64,000 bases of DNA from Protea cynaroides (GCA_028583415.1 CM053266.1:31940271-32004270), one strand, 5' to 3'. Counted from the stretch's first letter, positions 51,101 through 56,235 are shown. The notes: generated from the letters alone by a model not told the origin. Numbers and translations are program-made.

Positions 51101-53357
51101 GATTTCAGATTCACTTATGTGATACATATTCATATAATGTTTGAACTAATTCAACCTCACCTGTTGTTTGTCTGGCTTGTCAGCTATAAGCTTAAAATTT
51201 CTTGTTATTTTTCACGTTTGCTCTTGTTTAGTTCCCATCTTTTCATATCCTTTGTTGCTTCTACTTGTTAGTTCATTTATTAAATGATTTTTTCTATGAT
51301 GTCATTAACCTACATATTGAATCTAGCAAGTTTCTCTTGCTGATTTATTAAAAGTATTCCCTTGCATCTTCAGTCCTGATTTGTTGAATGTTTTTATTTT
51401 CATTTATCAACACTGAAAGCTTTGAATGTTTACCTACGGTTTTGTTTTTTTTATTTCCCAATATCATACATTAATTGGGCAAATATCTAATTGAGTTTAA
51501 TTTGTTGTTGGAGGTTTTAATGTTGGTTTAATCATATTAATGAGAGATGAAGTTGTATTTATTTTGGGTACCAGATTGAGAGGAATTACTCATTGCCTAC
51601 TAACAGGATTTTTTTGGGTACCAGATTGAGAGGAATTAATCATATTAATCAAGTATCTCATGATGATTGATAGGATTTTTTTTTTTTTTTTTTATCGGGG
51701 GAAAACTTAGAGGTGGGGAAGTGGGTAAGAGGAAAGAAGGATGAAGGTGGGATTCGAACCTAGGCCTCGTGGATGACACCTGTAGGCTTTACACATGCAA
51801 CACAGGCATCTGGATATGATCAGTCTAATTATTTGTTGCATGAAATGTCTGGAAACCATATATCCTCTTTAGAAAATTGAAATGCAATACTAATATATGA
51901 TTCTAGTTTGTTTAAATATTGTTCATTCTATGCTTTTACTCTCTATCCTTTTGTCAATTAACTGAAAACTATGAAAAGAACTTAATGATCTAAGATTTTG
52001 CTCTATCCATCTTCTTATGACTACTACTACATGATTTGATTTCATCAAGGATCAAAGGCATTTTAGGAATTCCTGAAAACAGCATTATGCCTGTCTAGGT
52101 ACTTAGTTATGTTGACCAATGCATTTTCTTTTAATCCTGAATGTTGATTATTCTGTGCTATAGAATTATTTTCTTCTTTATTTTTACAATACAAGCAAAT
52201 GAGAATGTTCGCCTAAAGGACCTGAATAATTATGAAACCTACCATTTTCTCATTTCATCCCTGTGGATGTTTCTAGAGATTTCAAGGACGCACATATGGG
52301 CGTCTAGGCACATCTGAGATGGATCTGGATGCAGAACCTGGTTCTGCGAGGCAACATCATGAGGAATTCAATTTTAGTGAGGTCCTTGTCCATCAAATGA
52401 TACATTCCATTGAGTTTGTTCTAGGTGCAGTCTCAAATACTGCTTCTTACCTTCGGCTTTGGGCTCTTAGGTACATCAAAATCTTGCTCCTTGTTTTCCT
52501 TTCTCATTTCCAATTCAGCAATTGTTGTCATTTGGCTGATGTACCCTGCTCTGCTCTTACAGCTTAGCCCACTCAGAGTTATCAACTGTTTTCTATGAGA
52601 AAGTTCTCGTTCTTGCATGGGGGTGAGTTCTAACTTTATTATGGTACTCTTCAATCATACTCCTTCCAATTTTTTGTTTATCTTCAATTGGTGCATAGAA
52701 CATGGATTGTAAGATGGCACATTTGCATTTCCACCTTTAGTTGAAAACCAAAACAAATACTAGAAGCAATATTTTTGTAGTGGGTTCTTGGGCAGGATTT
52801 CAAAGTGTTTGGCTGTGGCTGGTGTGCTTAAATGAGATGTCTGTTTCACACTTCACTAGGTGTGGGGAACTTGTATTGTGTGCACTCCATTATCATCTTA
52901 TTGTCTCTGTGGAATCTGTTTGGCCCAGCTGATATCATAGAGAGATATTGTGACTGCCCTTTAAAGGTTTCCATATGTAGAATCAATATAATATTTGATA
53001 ACTATAATAATATGCACATCGATCTAGAAAATTTTCCTTGGTTCCATGCAGAGTTGGACATGCATGCAAACATCAGTCTTGTGTTGATTTTGGATATTCA
53101 TAAACTGCTGCAATTTGGTACTTGCTGATACAGATGCTGATTATGATGGCAGGTTTGACAATATACTCATCCGATTGGCAGGGCTTGCAGTTTTTGCATT
53201 TGCCACTGCCTTCATATTACTCATGATGGAAACTCTCAGTGCTTTCCTCCATGCTTTGCGTCTTCATTGGGTGGAATTCATGAACAAGTTCTATTTTGCT
53301 GATGGCTACAAGTTCAAACCCTTTTCATTTGCCTCCTTGCCGGAGGAGGACGATTGA
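2500..53357 (+). CDS. VHA-a1: V-type H+-ATPase subunit a, VHA-a1-like (5'-partial, 14 exons)
   Basis: Subunit a of the membrane V0 sector provides the proton half-channels that couple c-ring rotation to H+ transport. Exons are 2500-2613, 2700-2873, 15116-15253, 15880-15987, 16298-16405, 29372-29520, 31155-31308, 39471-39631, 50395-50601, 50727-50910, 51009-51092, 52277-52470, 52563-52622 and 53153-53357 (stop TGA). All have GT-AG boundaries and phases that join without a shift, giving 679 residues. Plant VHA-a proteins are about 820 residues, so some 140 N-terminal residues lie left of the window. Motifs such as RFISGII, ERILFRATRGNM, VFFSGEQARTKILKIC, DTLNMLNFDVTKKCLVGEGW and LPFLNSLKMKMSIL are diagnostic. 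Wording is closer to the trans-Golgi a1 isoform than to tonoplast a2/a3; this is inference, because the a1 targeting region is not in the window. No exon frame is broken, so the gene looks functional despite its transposon-filled introns. Confidence 0.95.
2874..3940. other. Start of 12.2-kb VHA-a intron, no gene seen
   Basis: T-rich intron sequence after the donor at 2874. No protein-coding similarity is visible. A short stretch around 3850-3870 contains the inverted repeat GTATGCTGTATGCCATAC, which could be a remnant terminal repeat. Confidence 0.5.
3958..4131 (+). mobile_element. 5'-truncated L1 3' end with target-site duplication
   Basis: About 170 bp match the 3' end of the other L1s in this window: GCCCTTGT..TGTAAGGAGCCT, CTCTATCCTTTGGATACC, then TTAATATATTCATTCG and an A-run at about 4123-4132. 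The flanks AAAGTACGTATTAGGA and AAAGTATGTATTAGGA form a 16-bp duplication with one mismatch, the signature of target-primed reverse transcription. Confidence 0.85.
4148..6563 (-). pseudogene. hAT-family transposase pseudogene, copy 1, C-terminal part
   Basis: The minus strand carries a decayed hAT (Ac-like, BED/DUF659/hATC type) transposase. Reading high to low coordinates, there is an IHPLHKA-like segment near 6100-6120, NPKYKYKYGLGFN near 5960-6010, and a dimerisation-domain remnant LEDLMYVHYNVRL near 5420-5460. A low-complexity acidic or glycine tail region follows. These blocks match copy 2 (about 7.5-10.8 kb) in order but with many stops. The coding part breaks off at about 6563 and resumes at 14051, where an LTR-like insertion ends. 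It is not functional. Confidence 0.8.
7947..10761 (-). pseudogene. hAT transposase pseudogene, copy 2 (BED + DUF659 + hATC)
   Basis: The transposase would cut and paste its element. Translation starts at about 10761 (MAVSCSREGG). A BED finger follows (AIDGDKKKT, CKFCGKKLMSGGIT) with in-frame stops. Then comes a 213-codon open stretch at 9963-10604 with WNWKGTKEFIADAYARW. The DUF659-like core at 9361-9657 contains MTDNGSDYKNVGEMMM and APSATHYIDLMLKDMGKI. RWESQLIHPLHKA is near 9040-9090, and the dimerisation domain near 8400-8570 reads LWLLYGEHAAKLRRIAIKVL. The C-terminal open stretch 7947-8420 ends in a Gly/Asp-rich tail. Stops in the finger and core show it is inactive. Confidence 0.85.
11040..11540. 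repeat. Four degenerate tandem repeats of 134-162 bp
   Basis: The motif GTAGATCGGCCAACGGTGTTC recurs in variant form at about 11046, 11206, 11340 and 11502. It is followed each time by CA(A/T)CATAT and an AT-rich stretch. The repeats lie just upstream of the hAT copy 2 start codon and probably belong to its subterminal region. Confidence 0.7.
11300..11325. repeat. (TA)n microsatellite
   Basis: An uninterrupted TA run of about 26 bp within the subterminal repeats of hAT copy 2. Confidence 0.95.
11761..11790. repeat. Perfect hairpin in GTCGA-rich subterminal region
   Basis: GAGTCTCGGTCGA and its exact reverse complement are separated by 4 nt (AATC). Further GTCGA/TCGAC motifs continue to about 12000, including the 18-bp perfect palindrome AGGTCGAGATCTCGACCT at 11969-11986. 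Clustered short motifs of this kind are common at hAT ends. Confidence 0.8.
12011..13940. other. LTR-like element body, no gene seen
   Basis: This is right-hand sequence of the 6569-14045 insertion after the nested hAT. It contains repeated TGCAACCGGTAG and CTGCAGG-type motifs (12780-12980 and 13680-13800) and TAGG/CCCTAGG-rich text. The open frame at 13604-13885 resembles nothing I recognise. Confidence 0.45.
14051..14935 (-). pseudogene. hAT-family transposase pseudogene, copy 1, N-terminal part
   Basis: This resumes hAT copy 1 after the LTR-like insertion. The minus strand reads PCTAHYIELMLKYMGK near 14060-14125, then GPGVKEPTSYKLM near 14500-14540, and ..FYHSILAHATTGPYY with KHMWSN near 14730-14840. 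The order is collinear with copy 2. An Au SINE at 14557-14717 splits the GPYY...GNAGPG segment. Confidence 0.75.
14557..14717 (-). mobile_element. Au-type tRNA-derived SINE, copy 1
   Basis: On the minus strand it has a pol III A-box-like TGCAACGGTAAGG (14698-14710) and a B-box-like GGTTCGAATC (14661-14670). Then follow the Au landmarks AACAGCCTCT, GGGGTAATAC, CAGACCCCGCAGTGGCGGGA, and a short T-run end. It sits inside hAT copy 1. I could not find a clear target-site duplication. Confidence 0.85.
14938..15068. repeat. Tandem duplication of about 65 bp before a VHA-a splice acceptor
   Basis: Two units, about 14938-15001 and 15007-15068, share AAAATGTTTGAT, ATTCTAA, TAGACC, TAGTTAGAC/TAGTCAGAC and GAGTTGCCTT. 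They lie 50-180 bp upstream of the exon at 15116. Confidence 0.85.
15116..16405 (+). other. VHA-a1: VHA-a exons 3-5 (distal lobe of cytosolic arm)
   Basis: 15116-15253 (VEKTVFVVFFSGEQ to QRQITQE), 15880-15987 (VLSRLSELGIT to KKWTVM) and 16298-16405 (VRKEKAVYDTLNML to WCPIIAQPQ) are 46, 36 and 36 codons, all phase 0. Introns of 626 and 310 bp separate them. The second of these introns has a long T-run then G-run at about 16050-16083. This part of subunit a contacts the peripheral stalks of V1. Confidence 0.95.
16050..16083. repeat. Poly-T/poly-G run in intron
   Basis: About 20 T residues are followed directly by about 14 G residues, 60-95 bp after the donor at 15988. Length may be unreliable because of sequencing slippage. 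Confidence 0.9.
16620..16789 (-). repeat. copia 3' LTR (170 bp)
   Basis: TGTCGGGACTC...TTTACAACA, matching the 29074-29227 copy through TTTATTTATAGAGAGAAAAA, CGGTTACATAA and CACACACATATGTGCACATA. It differs by small indels, so the insertion is old enough for visible divergence. Confidence 0.9.
16800..20460 (-). pseudogene. copia gag-pol polyprotein remnants
   Basis: On the minus strand, from high to low: a gag-like segment at 20052-20405 (TQAHYIESTDN, DKVKAFRHLLARLKS), integrase C-terminal text near 18840-18990 (GCVFFARDHRSHGKLDPRG, CIFIGYSVDQKGYKCYHP), and the RT start near 18205-18300 (NYRWNEAMLEEMRALGKNDTWEL). RT follows at 17900-18180 (TYGIEYQETFALV, MGWELQQLDVKNVFLHGELE) and 17599-17892 (KALFGLNKSPRAWF and the catalytic YVDDIVVTG). 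RNase H lies toward 16900-17500. The blocks fall in different frames with stops, so the polyprotein is dead. Confidence 0.85.
19929..19964. repeat. (AG)18 microsatellite
   Basis: Uninterrupted AG dinucleotide run of 36 bp inside the copia element. Confidence 0.97.
20490..28330 (+). mobile_element. L1-type LINE nested in copia, itself split by an RTE
   Basis: This is a near full-length L1. ORF1 holds a DUF4283-like gag domain near 20930-21290 (IYVFRFGDEYDKIEVLEKGFW in frame). An APE endonuclease follows at about 22430-23130 (VKEVNALDIANS, WGIMGDFNVV). RT part one is at 23217-23921 (WLKLDDRNTNFFH, AQKAPGPEGFSMRFF, ADFRPISL). RT part two is at about 26327-26800 (AAMLKIDLHKAYDNVRWEYL). A C-terminal zf-RVT region is at 27220-27990 (LWLDNWHPHGILVMAYG). 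The 3' end is a TGTAAGGAGTCTGAC-type segment with an A-run at 28321-28330. The RTE at about 23955-26322 interrupts RT. Stops and shifts throughout make it inactive. The 5' limit is approximate. Confidence 0.85.
23955..26322 (+). mobile_element. RTE-type LINE, copy 1 (5'-truncated)
   Basis: It begins within the endonuclease (VGLDVSSKLQ, then DLNGHGVGDRTGYESVHRG and FKSGHHSSQIDFFLTRRFD at 24034-24468). RT remnants continue (ALGPDKVPIDFW near 25060-25090, FVANDIILVDE near 25695-25735). A conserved C-terminal block at 25966-26190 reads LRWYDHVQWRPLDASVW. It ends in GATAAGGCTTTG plus a (TTG)n tail, the usual 3' end of plant RTE elements. It is inserted in the L1 RT; L1 coding resumes at about 26327. 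Confidence 0.88.
28330..28489 (-). mobile_element. Au-type tRNA-derived SINE, copy 2
   Basis: The minus strand has an A-box-like TGGTAAGG (about 28463-28470), a B-box-like ACAGGTTCGAAAC, the Au landmarks AACAGCCTCTCC and TAATTC, and GGGAGCCTCGTGCATTGCGA at its end. The T-run end coincides with the A-tail of the L1. It is more diverged from consensus than copy 1. Confidence 0.8.
28490..29073 (-). other. 5' part of copia element (leader/gag start region)
   Basis: Internal copia sequence between the nested insertions and the 5' LTR. A minus-strand frame near 28500-28600 reads LLHQAGWKQLPDVVM, probably degraded leader or gag sequence. No intact gene is present. Confidence 0.5.
29074..29227 (-). 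repeat. copia 5' LTR (154 bp)
   Basis: TGTCGAGATTTTGGG...GTTTACAACA. The primer-binding site is immediately adjacent on the low-coordinate side, which fixes the element as minus strand. Confidence 0.9.
29372..31308 (+). other. VHA-a1: VHA-a exons 6-7 (end of arm, first membrane segment)
   Basis: 29372-29520 (IQEILQRATFDSNSQVGIIF to FQEIVDAYG, ends in phase 2) joins 31155-31308 (VARYQEANPVVYTVITYPF to ARERRLGSQ). The split codon GG|A restores glycine. FLFAVMFGDWGHGICLLLGA is the first transmembrane helix of the V0 membrane domain. The intron between them is 1.6 kb. Confidence 0.95.
29521..31154. other. 1.6-kb VHA-a intron, no gene seen
   Basis: AT-rich sequence with a purine-rich block at 30300-30490. 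No recognisable transposon protein or RNA gene is present. Confidence 0.6.
31508..33269 (+). mobile_element. RTE-type LINE, copy 2 (5'-truncated, 9-bp TSD)
   Basis: Flanked by TAGGTTTCT at 31499-31507 and 33270-33278. RT motifs include VGKTPGPDKVPIEVWKSLG (31786 frame), DLEKAYDRVP near 32200-32230 with a stop nearby, and LFADDIVLMDE near 32463-32500. Then come FRYLSSIINKEGDIEDDVSH and the C-terminal block KFYRTVIRPAMMYGVKCWAVK. The end is CCGACCCCATTTAGTTGGGA plus a (TTG)n tail. Several in-frame stops make it non-functional. Confidence 0.92.
31733..31774. repeat. (TA)n microsatellite inside RTE copy 2
   Basis: About 42 bp of uninterrupted TA, expanded within RT-coding sequence just before the PGPDKVP motif. 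Confidence 0.95.
33279..33716. other. VHA-a intron sequence, no gene seen
   Basis: C/T- and A/T-rich intron sequence between two LINEs. Nothing recognised. Confidence 0.5.
33717..33985 (-). mobile_element. L1 3' end, severely truncated
   Basis: The minus strand translates to RSFKQIWDSIIFEVRGSPIP and then the L1 3' tail, ending in an A-run (TTTTTT at about 33717-33722 on +). Same family as the other L1 tails in the window. Confidence 0.75.
34430..34530 (+). mobile_element. L1 zf-RVT C-terminal fragment
   Basis: The + strand reads LAFNATICHIWLERNIRTWT, the conserved C-terminal block of plant L1 ORF2. It is bordered on the right by the G-box palindrome at 34532-34555. Confidence 0.7.
34532..34555. 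repeat. 24-bp perfect palindrome with CACGTG core, site 1
   Basis: The centre CTGTTCACGTGAACAG is extended by GGTA and TACC to a 24-bp perfect palindrome. The same unit lies in LTR-like repeats at 40.6, 42.4 and 63.5 kb. Here it directly adjoins a truncated MITE. Confidence 0.95.
34556..34671. mobile_element. Truncated hAT-like MITE (TTGTCAAGGCG family)
   Basis: Contains CCTCGTCAGGCCTCCAACGC and ends CGCCTTGACAACTATG, matching the complete copy at 47585-47708. The left terminal repeat is missing and replaced by the palindrome at 34532-34555. Confidence 0.75.
34674..36010 (-). mobile_element. L1-type LINE, 3' portion
   Basis: The minus strand carries zf-RVT text near 34680-34760 (HLWKSILFWCWSDSR), LDYRRRMADVIKFENDDGSS near 35230-35290, and RT catalytic-region text near 35870-35940 (LTHLAFIDDLMIFSKAN). 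The YADD-type motif is IDD here. Frames are interrupted. It continues upstream across the microsatellite region to 37.5-38.9 kb. Confidence 0.8.
36028..36158. repeat. Two (GT)n microsatellites flanking an L1 RT segment
   Basis: GT runs at about 36028-36060 and 36111-36158 flank a short segment that on the minus strand reads HDSLRWDFIEESA, an L1 RT block. The repeats have expanded within LINE coding sequence. Confidence 0.9.
36150..36262. repeat. Tandem duplication of about 54 bp
   Basis: GTGTGTTGCTTTGTGAATAA, CTATCTTCATAAAGGATGCT and GGGGGGAATATT occur twice in a row with essentially identical sequence, implying a recent duplication. Confidence 0.92.
36912..37128 (-). mobile_element. Short L1 3' end with target-site duplication
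   Basis: The reverse complement contains the L1 tail (TGTAAGGAGTCTGGCTCTAT, TTGCCAAATAATTATTCATT) ending in an A-run. GCTTGGGTTTT occurs at both borders (about 36904 and 37130). Confidence 0.8.
37317..37339. repeat. (AT)n microsatellite
   Basis: AT run of about 23 bp. Confidence 0.95.
37516..38890 (-). mobile_element. L1-type LINE, 5' portion (endonuclease and RT start)
   Basis: The minus strand reads, from high to low: endonuclease text at 38628-38888 (NNSWALLGDFHVVLFSHEI) and 38281-38610 (NNRRSGDQRVACKLDR, then AWSKPIKKTC), then early RT at 37516-37758 (LCLISKIEGAHVILNFRPIA). Together with 34674-36010 it makes one 5'-truncated L1 broken by later events. Confidence 0.82.
38891..39470. other. 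End of 8.2-kb VHA-a intron, no gene seen
   Basis: Contains a short repeat-rich stretch (GAGACTAGTATTCGTAGGGAGACTAGGAC near 38980-39010) and the acceptor AG at 39469-39470. Confidence 0.5.
39471..39631 (+). other. VHA-a1: VHA-a exon 8 (second membrane segment)
   Basis: KLGSFMELAFGGRYVLLLMA through IYNEFFSVPFHTFGETAYKC, 53 codons plus 2 nt. The split codon AG|T joins the exon at 50395, across a 10.8-kb intron. Confidence 0.95.
39632..40492. other. VHA-a intron sequence, no gene seen
   Basis: AT-rich intron text from the donor at 39632 to the first LTR-like arm. No coding or RNA feature recognised. Confidence 0.5.
40493..40990 (+). mobile_element. LTR-like repeat with G-box palindromes and TATA box, left arm
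   Basis: Begins TGATGCAGTCCAAGAAGG. It carries two palindromes around CACGTG (40596-40615 and 40621-40644), a TATA-like TATAAAT at 40894-40900, and ends near GGTTGTGAGACTCAAC. The layout of upstream palindromes, TATA box and a downstream transcribed part resembles a U3-R LTR promoter. An inverted copy lies at 42052-42521 and a third copy near 63160-63612. Confidence 0.7.
40596..40644. promoter_or_regulatory. Paired CACGTG palindromes (G-box-like), site 2
   Basis: A 20-bp perfect palindrome CACTGTTCACGTGAACAGTG (40596-40615) is followed after 5 bp by a 24-bp perfect palindrome (40621-40644) with the same CTGTTCACGTGAACAG core. CACGTG is the G-box bound by plant bHLH and bZIP factors; binding here is inference. 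Confidence 0.75.
40991..42051. other. Spacer between inverted LTR-like arms
   Basis: About 1.06 kb without coding similarity. Parts (41700-41900) resemble sequence near 62610-62960 next to the third copy, so some of it may belong to longer LTRs or their internal flanks. Confidence 0.5.
42052..42521 (-). mobile_element. LTR-like repeat, right arm (inverted copy)
   Basis: Reverse complement of 40493-40990 with a few substitutions and small deletions. It ends CTGCATCA, the exact complement of the left TGATGCAG. Palindromes lie at 42369-42392 (one mismatch) and 42398-42417 (perfect). Confidence 0.75.
42522..43026. other. VHA-a intron sequence, no gene seen
   Basis: AT-rich intron DNA up to the MITE target site. 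Nothing recognised. Confidence 0.5.
44322..44426. repeat. Short tandem repeats in LTR-like element
   Basis: CGTGCCCCACCACCTGAACACTTC-like units of about 24-27 bp repeat four to five times. Confidence 0.8.
45071..45113. repeat. Poly-T run of about 43 bp
   Basis: An uninterrupted T homopolymer, possibly the A-tail of a minus-strand retroposed insertion (sequence to its right up to about 45630 differs in character). True length may be inexact. Confidence 0.9.
47585..47708. mobile_element. Complete hAT-like MITE, 124 bp
   Basis: Terminal inverted repeats CATAATTGTCAAGGCG and complement of CATAGTTGTCAAAACG are flanked by CATAAGCT (47577-47584) and CATAAGTT (47709-47716), an 8-bp duplication with one mismatch. 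It interrupts the RTE RT codons for LEKAYDRV. Confidence 0.88.
48019..49380. mobile_element. MULE-like non-autonomous element, 1.36 kb (9-bp TSD)
   Basis: TGTGCTCAT occurs at 48010-48018 and 49381-49389. The ends GGTTTCAAGTATCG (left) and complement GGTTTTAAGTATTGCG (right) are inverted repeats. The interior is rich in CGATACGATAC/GTATCG motifs and has a GAAGAA purine block (48500-48720) and no transposase. The right end has about 5 extra bases (TTTCT) before the duplication. 9-bp duplications are typical of Mutator-like elements. Confidence 0.75.
48500..48720. repeat. Purine-rich (GAA/AAG)n block
   Basis: Strand-biased A/G sequence giving lysine/glutamate-rich open frames on + and leucine/phenylalanine-rich ones on -. 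Low complexity, not a gene. Confidence 0.85.
50395..51092 (+). other. VHA-a1: VHA-a exons 9-11 (membrane segments 3-5)
   Basis: 50395-50601 (DARSTGLIKYRDTYPFGVD, GVAQMNLGIILSYFNARFF), 50727-50910 (HQFVPQMIFFNSLFGYLALL to NQLLWAQRPLQ) and 51009-51092 (ILLLLLAIVAVPWMLFPKPL). Split codons AG|T and AG|G restore Ser and Arg; the third exon is phase 0. The loop [20 protein letters not shown] is intact. Confidence 0.95.
51093..52276. other. 1.2-kb VHA-a intron
   Basis: AT-rich intron. TTTGGGTACCAGATTGAGAGG occurs twice about 49 bp apart (near 51566 and 51615). A possible SINE lies at 51669-51820. Otherwise nothing recognised. Confidence 0.6.
51669..51820 (-). mobile_element. Possible tRNA-derived SINE (not Au type)
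   Basis: The minus strand has a B-box-like GGTTCGAATCCC (about 51752-51763) and ends in an A-run of about 18 (T-run 51674-51691 on +). No clear A box or target duplication was found, so this is tentative. Confidence 0.45.
52277..53357 (+). other. VHA-a1: VHA-a exons 12-14 (proton half-channel helices, C terminus)
   Basis: 52277-52470 (RFQGRTYGRLGTSEMDLDAE to SNTASYLRLWAL), 52563-52622 (SLAHSELSTVFYEKVLVLAW) and 53153-53357 (FDNILIRLAGLAVFAFATAF to FASLPEEDD, TGA). The Arg equivalent to yeast Vph1 R735 is codon 52454-52456 in YLRLWAL. Residues equivalent to E789 and R799 are at 53229-53231 (METLSAF) and 53259-53261 (ALRLHWVEF). All three are retained, so the proton path looks intact. Confidence 0.95.
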
Positions 53358-53660
53358 TCCTCTAATTTCCTTGAGGAAACCATGATATTGTTTCTCACCA
53401 TGTTGAAAAGAAAATGTGAAGATGAAATTGAGATCCAACAATAGCAGCGAGTCGACTTCACTGTTTCAGAAGGAAGAATATGGTGCGGACTGCAGAGGAT
53501 GACTCCACGTTGCTGTGTGATTCGCAGCTCCACTTAGAAATGTATATCTCTACACAAATTGTTTGGGAGGTTTTGGGTATACAAAAACAATCATTCTACA
53601 GTAGGAAGTCGGTAATCTATAAATGAGCTCCTGTAAATTTTGTCTTTCTTTTTATACCCC
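53358..53660 (+). other. VHA-a1: Probable VHA-a 3' UTR
   Basis: Follows the TGA. T-rich text with no open frame. The exact cleavage site cannot be read; the end given is a guess near the TTTTGTCTTTC stretch. Confidence 0.5.
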
Positions 53661-55395
53661 CCTCTCTTCTGTCTCTTGACTCCCCAATCCAAAGAGGCCA
53701 TTGGATTTCTTTTTTTGTAAAGAGGAACTTGGAATTCTTGAAACACCAGCATTTCCTGTGTCACTTCTGAGGAGAAGCTGATTTTTTAAAATTTTCACAG
53801 GGTGTGCATTCTGCAGAGAAGTTTTTGTATCATCACATGCTTACATGTTTGAACTCTTATTTTTGGTAAAAGAAACCTGTGATGAGCTGATTATTTATTT
53901 CCAGTGATAATTTCCTCTTCAGTTGTTTGTGATAGATTATAATGGTAATGAGCTGACAATCACATTCAAAATTTTGATGAATTTAAAGAAAAAAGAGGCG
54001 TCAAGATGTTGATTCACATTTCTATGGCCTCTTCACTGAACAAGGATCTAGCCTTGCTATGACAATCAATTATAAATCCATGTATTATGATGGTTGAAGA
54101 AATCATGCTTACTGATTCGATGAAATCTTTGAATGTATTGTAGTAATAGATGATGGAAAAGGTTGCCAAGGCTCTATAAATCAAATTAGACTATGAATTT
54201 GGTCGGTACTCATTAAGGCAGTCACAATTCTATGTTTCTGCAAGTAGAAAGATGATGATGGACAATGATGAATGAAGGAGCAGGAGTGAAGGCTTCATGG
54301 CTTTTAAGTTTCGACAACAATGCTCTTCATGATGAACACATTCAAGCTTGTGTCTTCTCTAGAAGATTTTACCTTTGCAATGAATGCCTCCCCTCCATGA
54401 GGAGTATGTATCATGATTCAAGTAATCAATTAGATTGGCTGATTTGTAATGGTTTTAGACTTGATCGATCTTGTTTTATAATATATGGTTTTAATTACAT
54501 GTCAATTTCCATTGAATCAATATACCAATTTCAATGGAATCAATTTTGGACATGTGTCAATACTGTTTTCATTACAGTGGTATGTATAGAATGGGAGAAT
54601 TACAGCAGAGTTGATCTGACTATTGAGAATGCATCTGTCACGTGTCTTAATACATTCCCAATGACCAGAATCAATTCTGCTACACCGAAATATTACAAAC
54701 GAGCCTGACCCATGGAATGGAGAGAAGGGAACCGAATGTCTCTGTAAAATGTAAACTACGTAGGGGGGAAGAAAATTTGTAGTCGTCGTTCAATTCCAAA
54801 AAAAAATATATTATTTTTATTTATTCAAAAGAAAATTCTTCCCCGTAAACCAGTGGGTCCCATATAAGTAATGATATTATATTTTATTTTTATTCTTTTG
54901 CAATGGCATTAGAATTGAGAGGCTCATGACAAAAAAAATTATTATTTTAATCTATTCAGAAAAGATTCTTCCCAAAAGTCATAAAAAAATCCTCTCCTGT
55001 GTGTTAATTCTTCAGCCAAACATATGACAGGCTGAGATACATCAGCACCCGTTAAATGTTTAGATGATGGATTGACGTTCGGAAGAGGATTTCAATCCCC
55101 AAAAGTCAGTGGGAATCTCAATGGCACTAAAAAAAAAATTTAATGGCATTAGAATTTAGAGGTTCATATATCCTTCAATGGTGGGCCCATAAAAAGAACA
55201 CTTCAGTGCGTAAACGTGAAATGTCTTGACCAATGGAGAAAAGGGAACGGTAGAAAACCATACGCGCGTCATTTCCTCAACCCAATTCATACGTTTAACC
55301 AAAGTTTTCTTCAATTATCAATTATTTTACTATTTTACCCTCTCTACTTATCATGTTTCAGTCATACCTATGTATCTAAATCCTCTCCTCCCACA
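53661..55395. other. Intergenic, no gene seen
   Basis: AT-rich spacer. The longest open frame (54265-54708) has no recognisable motif and plant-noncoding base use. ACAC/TTCA and AAAAAAATT stretches recur around 54790-55150. Confidence 0.5.
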
Positions 55396-55581
55396 GGTTT
55401 AGGAGGTGAGGCCGTGGTTCCATTAGATGGTCAACACTTGGATTGGGTGAATTCGAACCCTCCATCCGAGTCAACACTCCTTTGTTTGTTCAGCTTGTTA
55501 ATTCCAATGGAGGATTTTGATTCACCCGAACCCCAAGTGTCGACCATCTAACAGGCCACCCCCTCTCCTCCAGAACCTCTG
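55396..55581. repeat. Foldback repeat (MITE-like) between the genes
   Basis: The left arm AGGTTTAGGAGGTGAGGCCG with TTAGATGGTCAACACTTGG pairs with a right arm whose complement reads TTAGATGGTCGACACTTGGG and AGGTTCTGGAGGAGAGGGGG. Arms are about 75 bp with several mismatches around a loop of about 35 bp. No certain target duplication. Confidence 0.75.
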
Positions 55582-56162
55582 TGAGGAGAGGGATGTGTAT
55601 CTCATCACCATTTACATCTAAGTCTGAATCCCATCACGATTTATATCCAATGAATCCCACATTCCAGGGATGGATCCCACACCACATCGATGGTGATAGA
55701 ATCTTTTATATACGTTTTGAATCCTATCACCATTTATATTCATTGGATCCCACAGATCCACATCTTCTCCCGTCTGAATTTGGGTTGGAGATTTGACGGT
55801 CCGAATGGATGGTCATCATCTGACTCTCGAGTGGATCCAAGTCCTCCATCCAAACCGACACCCCTGTCAACTAGACTTCAAAAATGACTCACACACCCCA
55901 TGATTCCAACTCCAACACAATTAAAAAAATAGACTTCATCATTTTGTGTCCCACTTATTCTCATCAGTCCACTTATGGTTATGGGCATTTACCACTTTCT
56001 GATGGTGTTGTACCTTCTCTTTATCTACGCTAGCGCAGCTGGTAGTACTTTACCAGCAGGGAACAGAAGAGATCATAGGATCGACTCTCCCTGCGTCACC
56101 TGGGGTTTGCAGTTGAGGAGTGGAGAAACGAGGTTATCTGCCACTGTCAGCAACCGAAGGTG
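55582..56162. promoter_or_regulatory. Upstream region of the DCAF8-like gene
   Basis: Holds degenerate direct repeats of CCCATCAC(C/G)ATTTA(C/T)AT and (T/C)GAATCC(C/T)ATCAC at 55600-55745. Expected to contain the promoter by position. No TATA box or known motif could be assigned with confidence. Confidence 0.4.
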
Positions 56163-56207
56163 ATGTCGTCATATCGTTTCTCTCATCATCGACTACCTGA
56201 GGGTTGA
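56163..56207 (+). promoter_or_regulatory. Upstream ORF of 14 codons
   Basis: ATG to TGA, MSSYRFSHHRLPEG. It lies in the probable 5' leader of the DCAF8-like gene, 60 bp before its start. It acts only if transcription begins further upstream, which the sequence does not show. Confidence 0.4.
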
Positions 56208-56220
56208 AGATTTGTTGCAG

Positions 56221-56235
56221 ATGTTCCGAAAGTGA
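56221..56235 (+). promoter_or_regulatory. Upstream ORF of 4 codons (MFRK)
   Basis: ATGTTCCGAAAGTGA, ending 32 nt before the main ATG at 56268. Minimal uORFs this close can reduce initiation downstream; no data here on use. Confidence 0.45.

Noticed and set aside
54265..54708. 147-codon open frame between the two genes
   Set aside because: No recognisable motif and composition like surrounding spacer; no exon signals. Could be chance.
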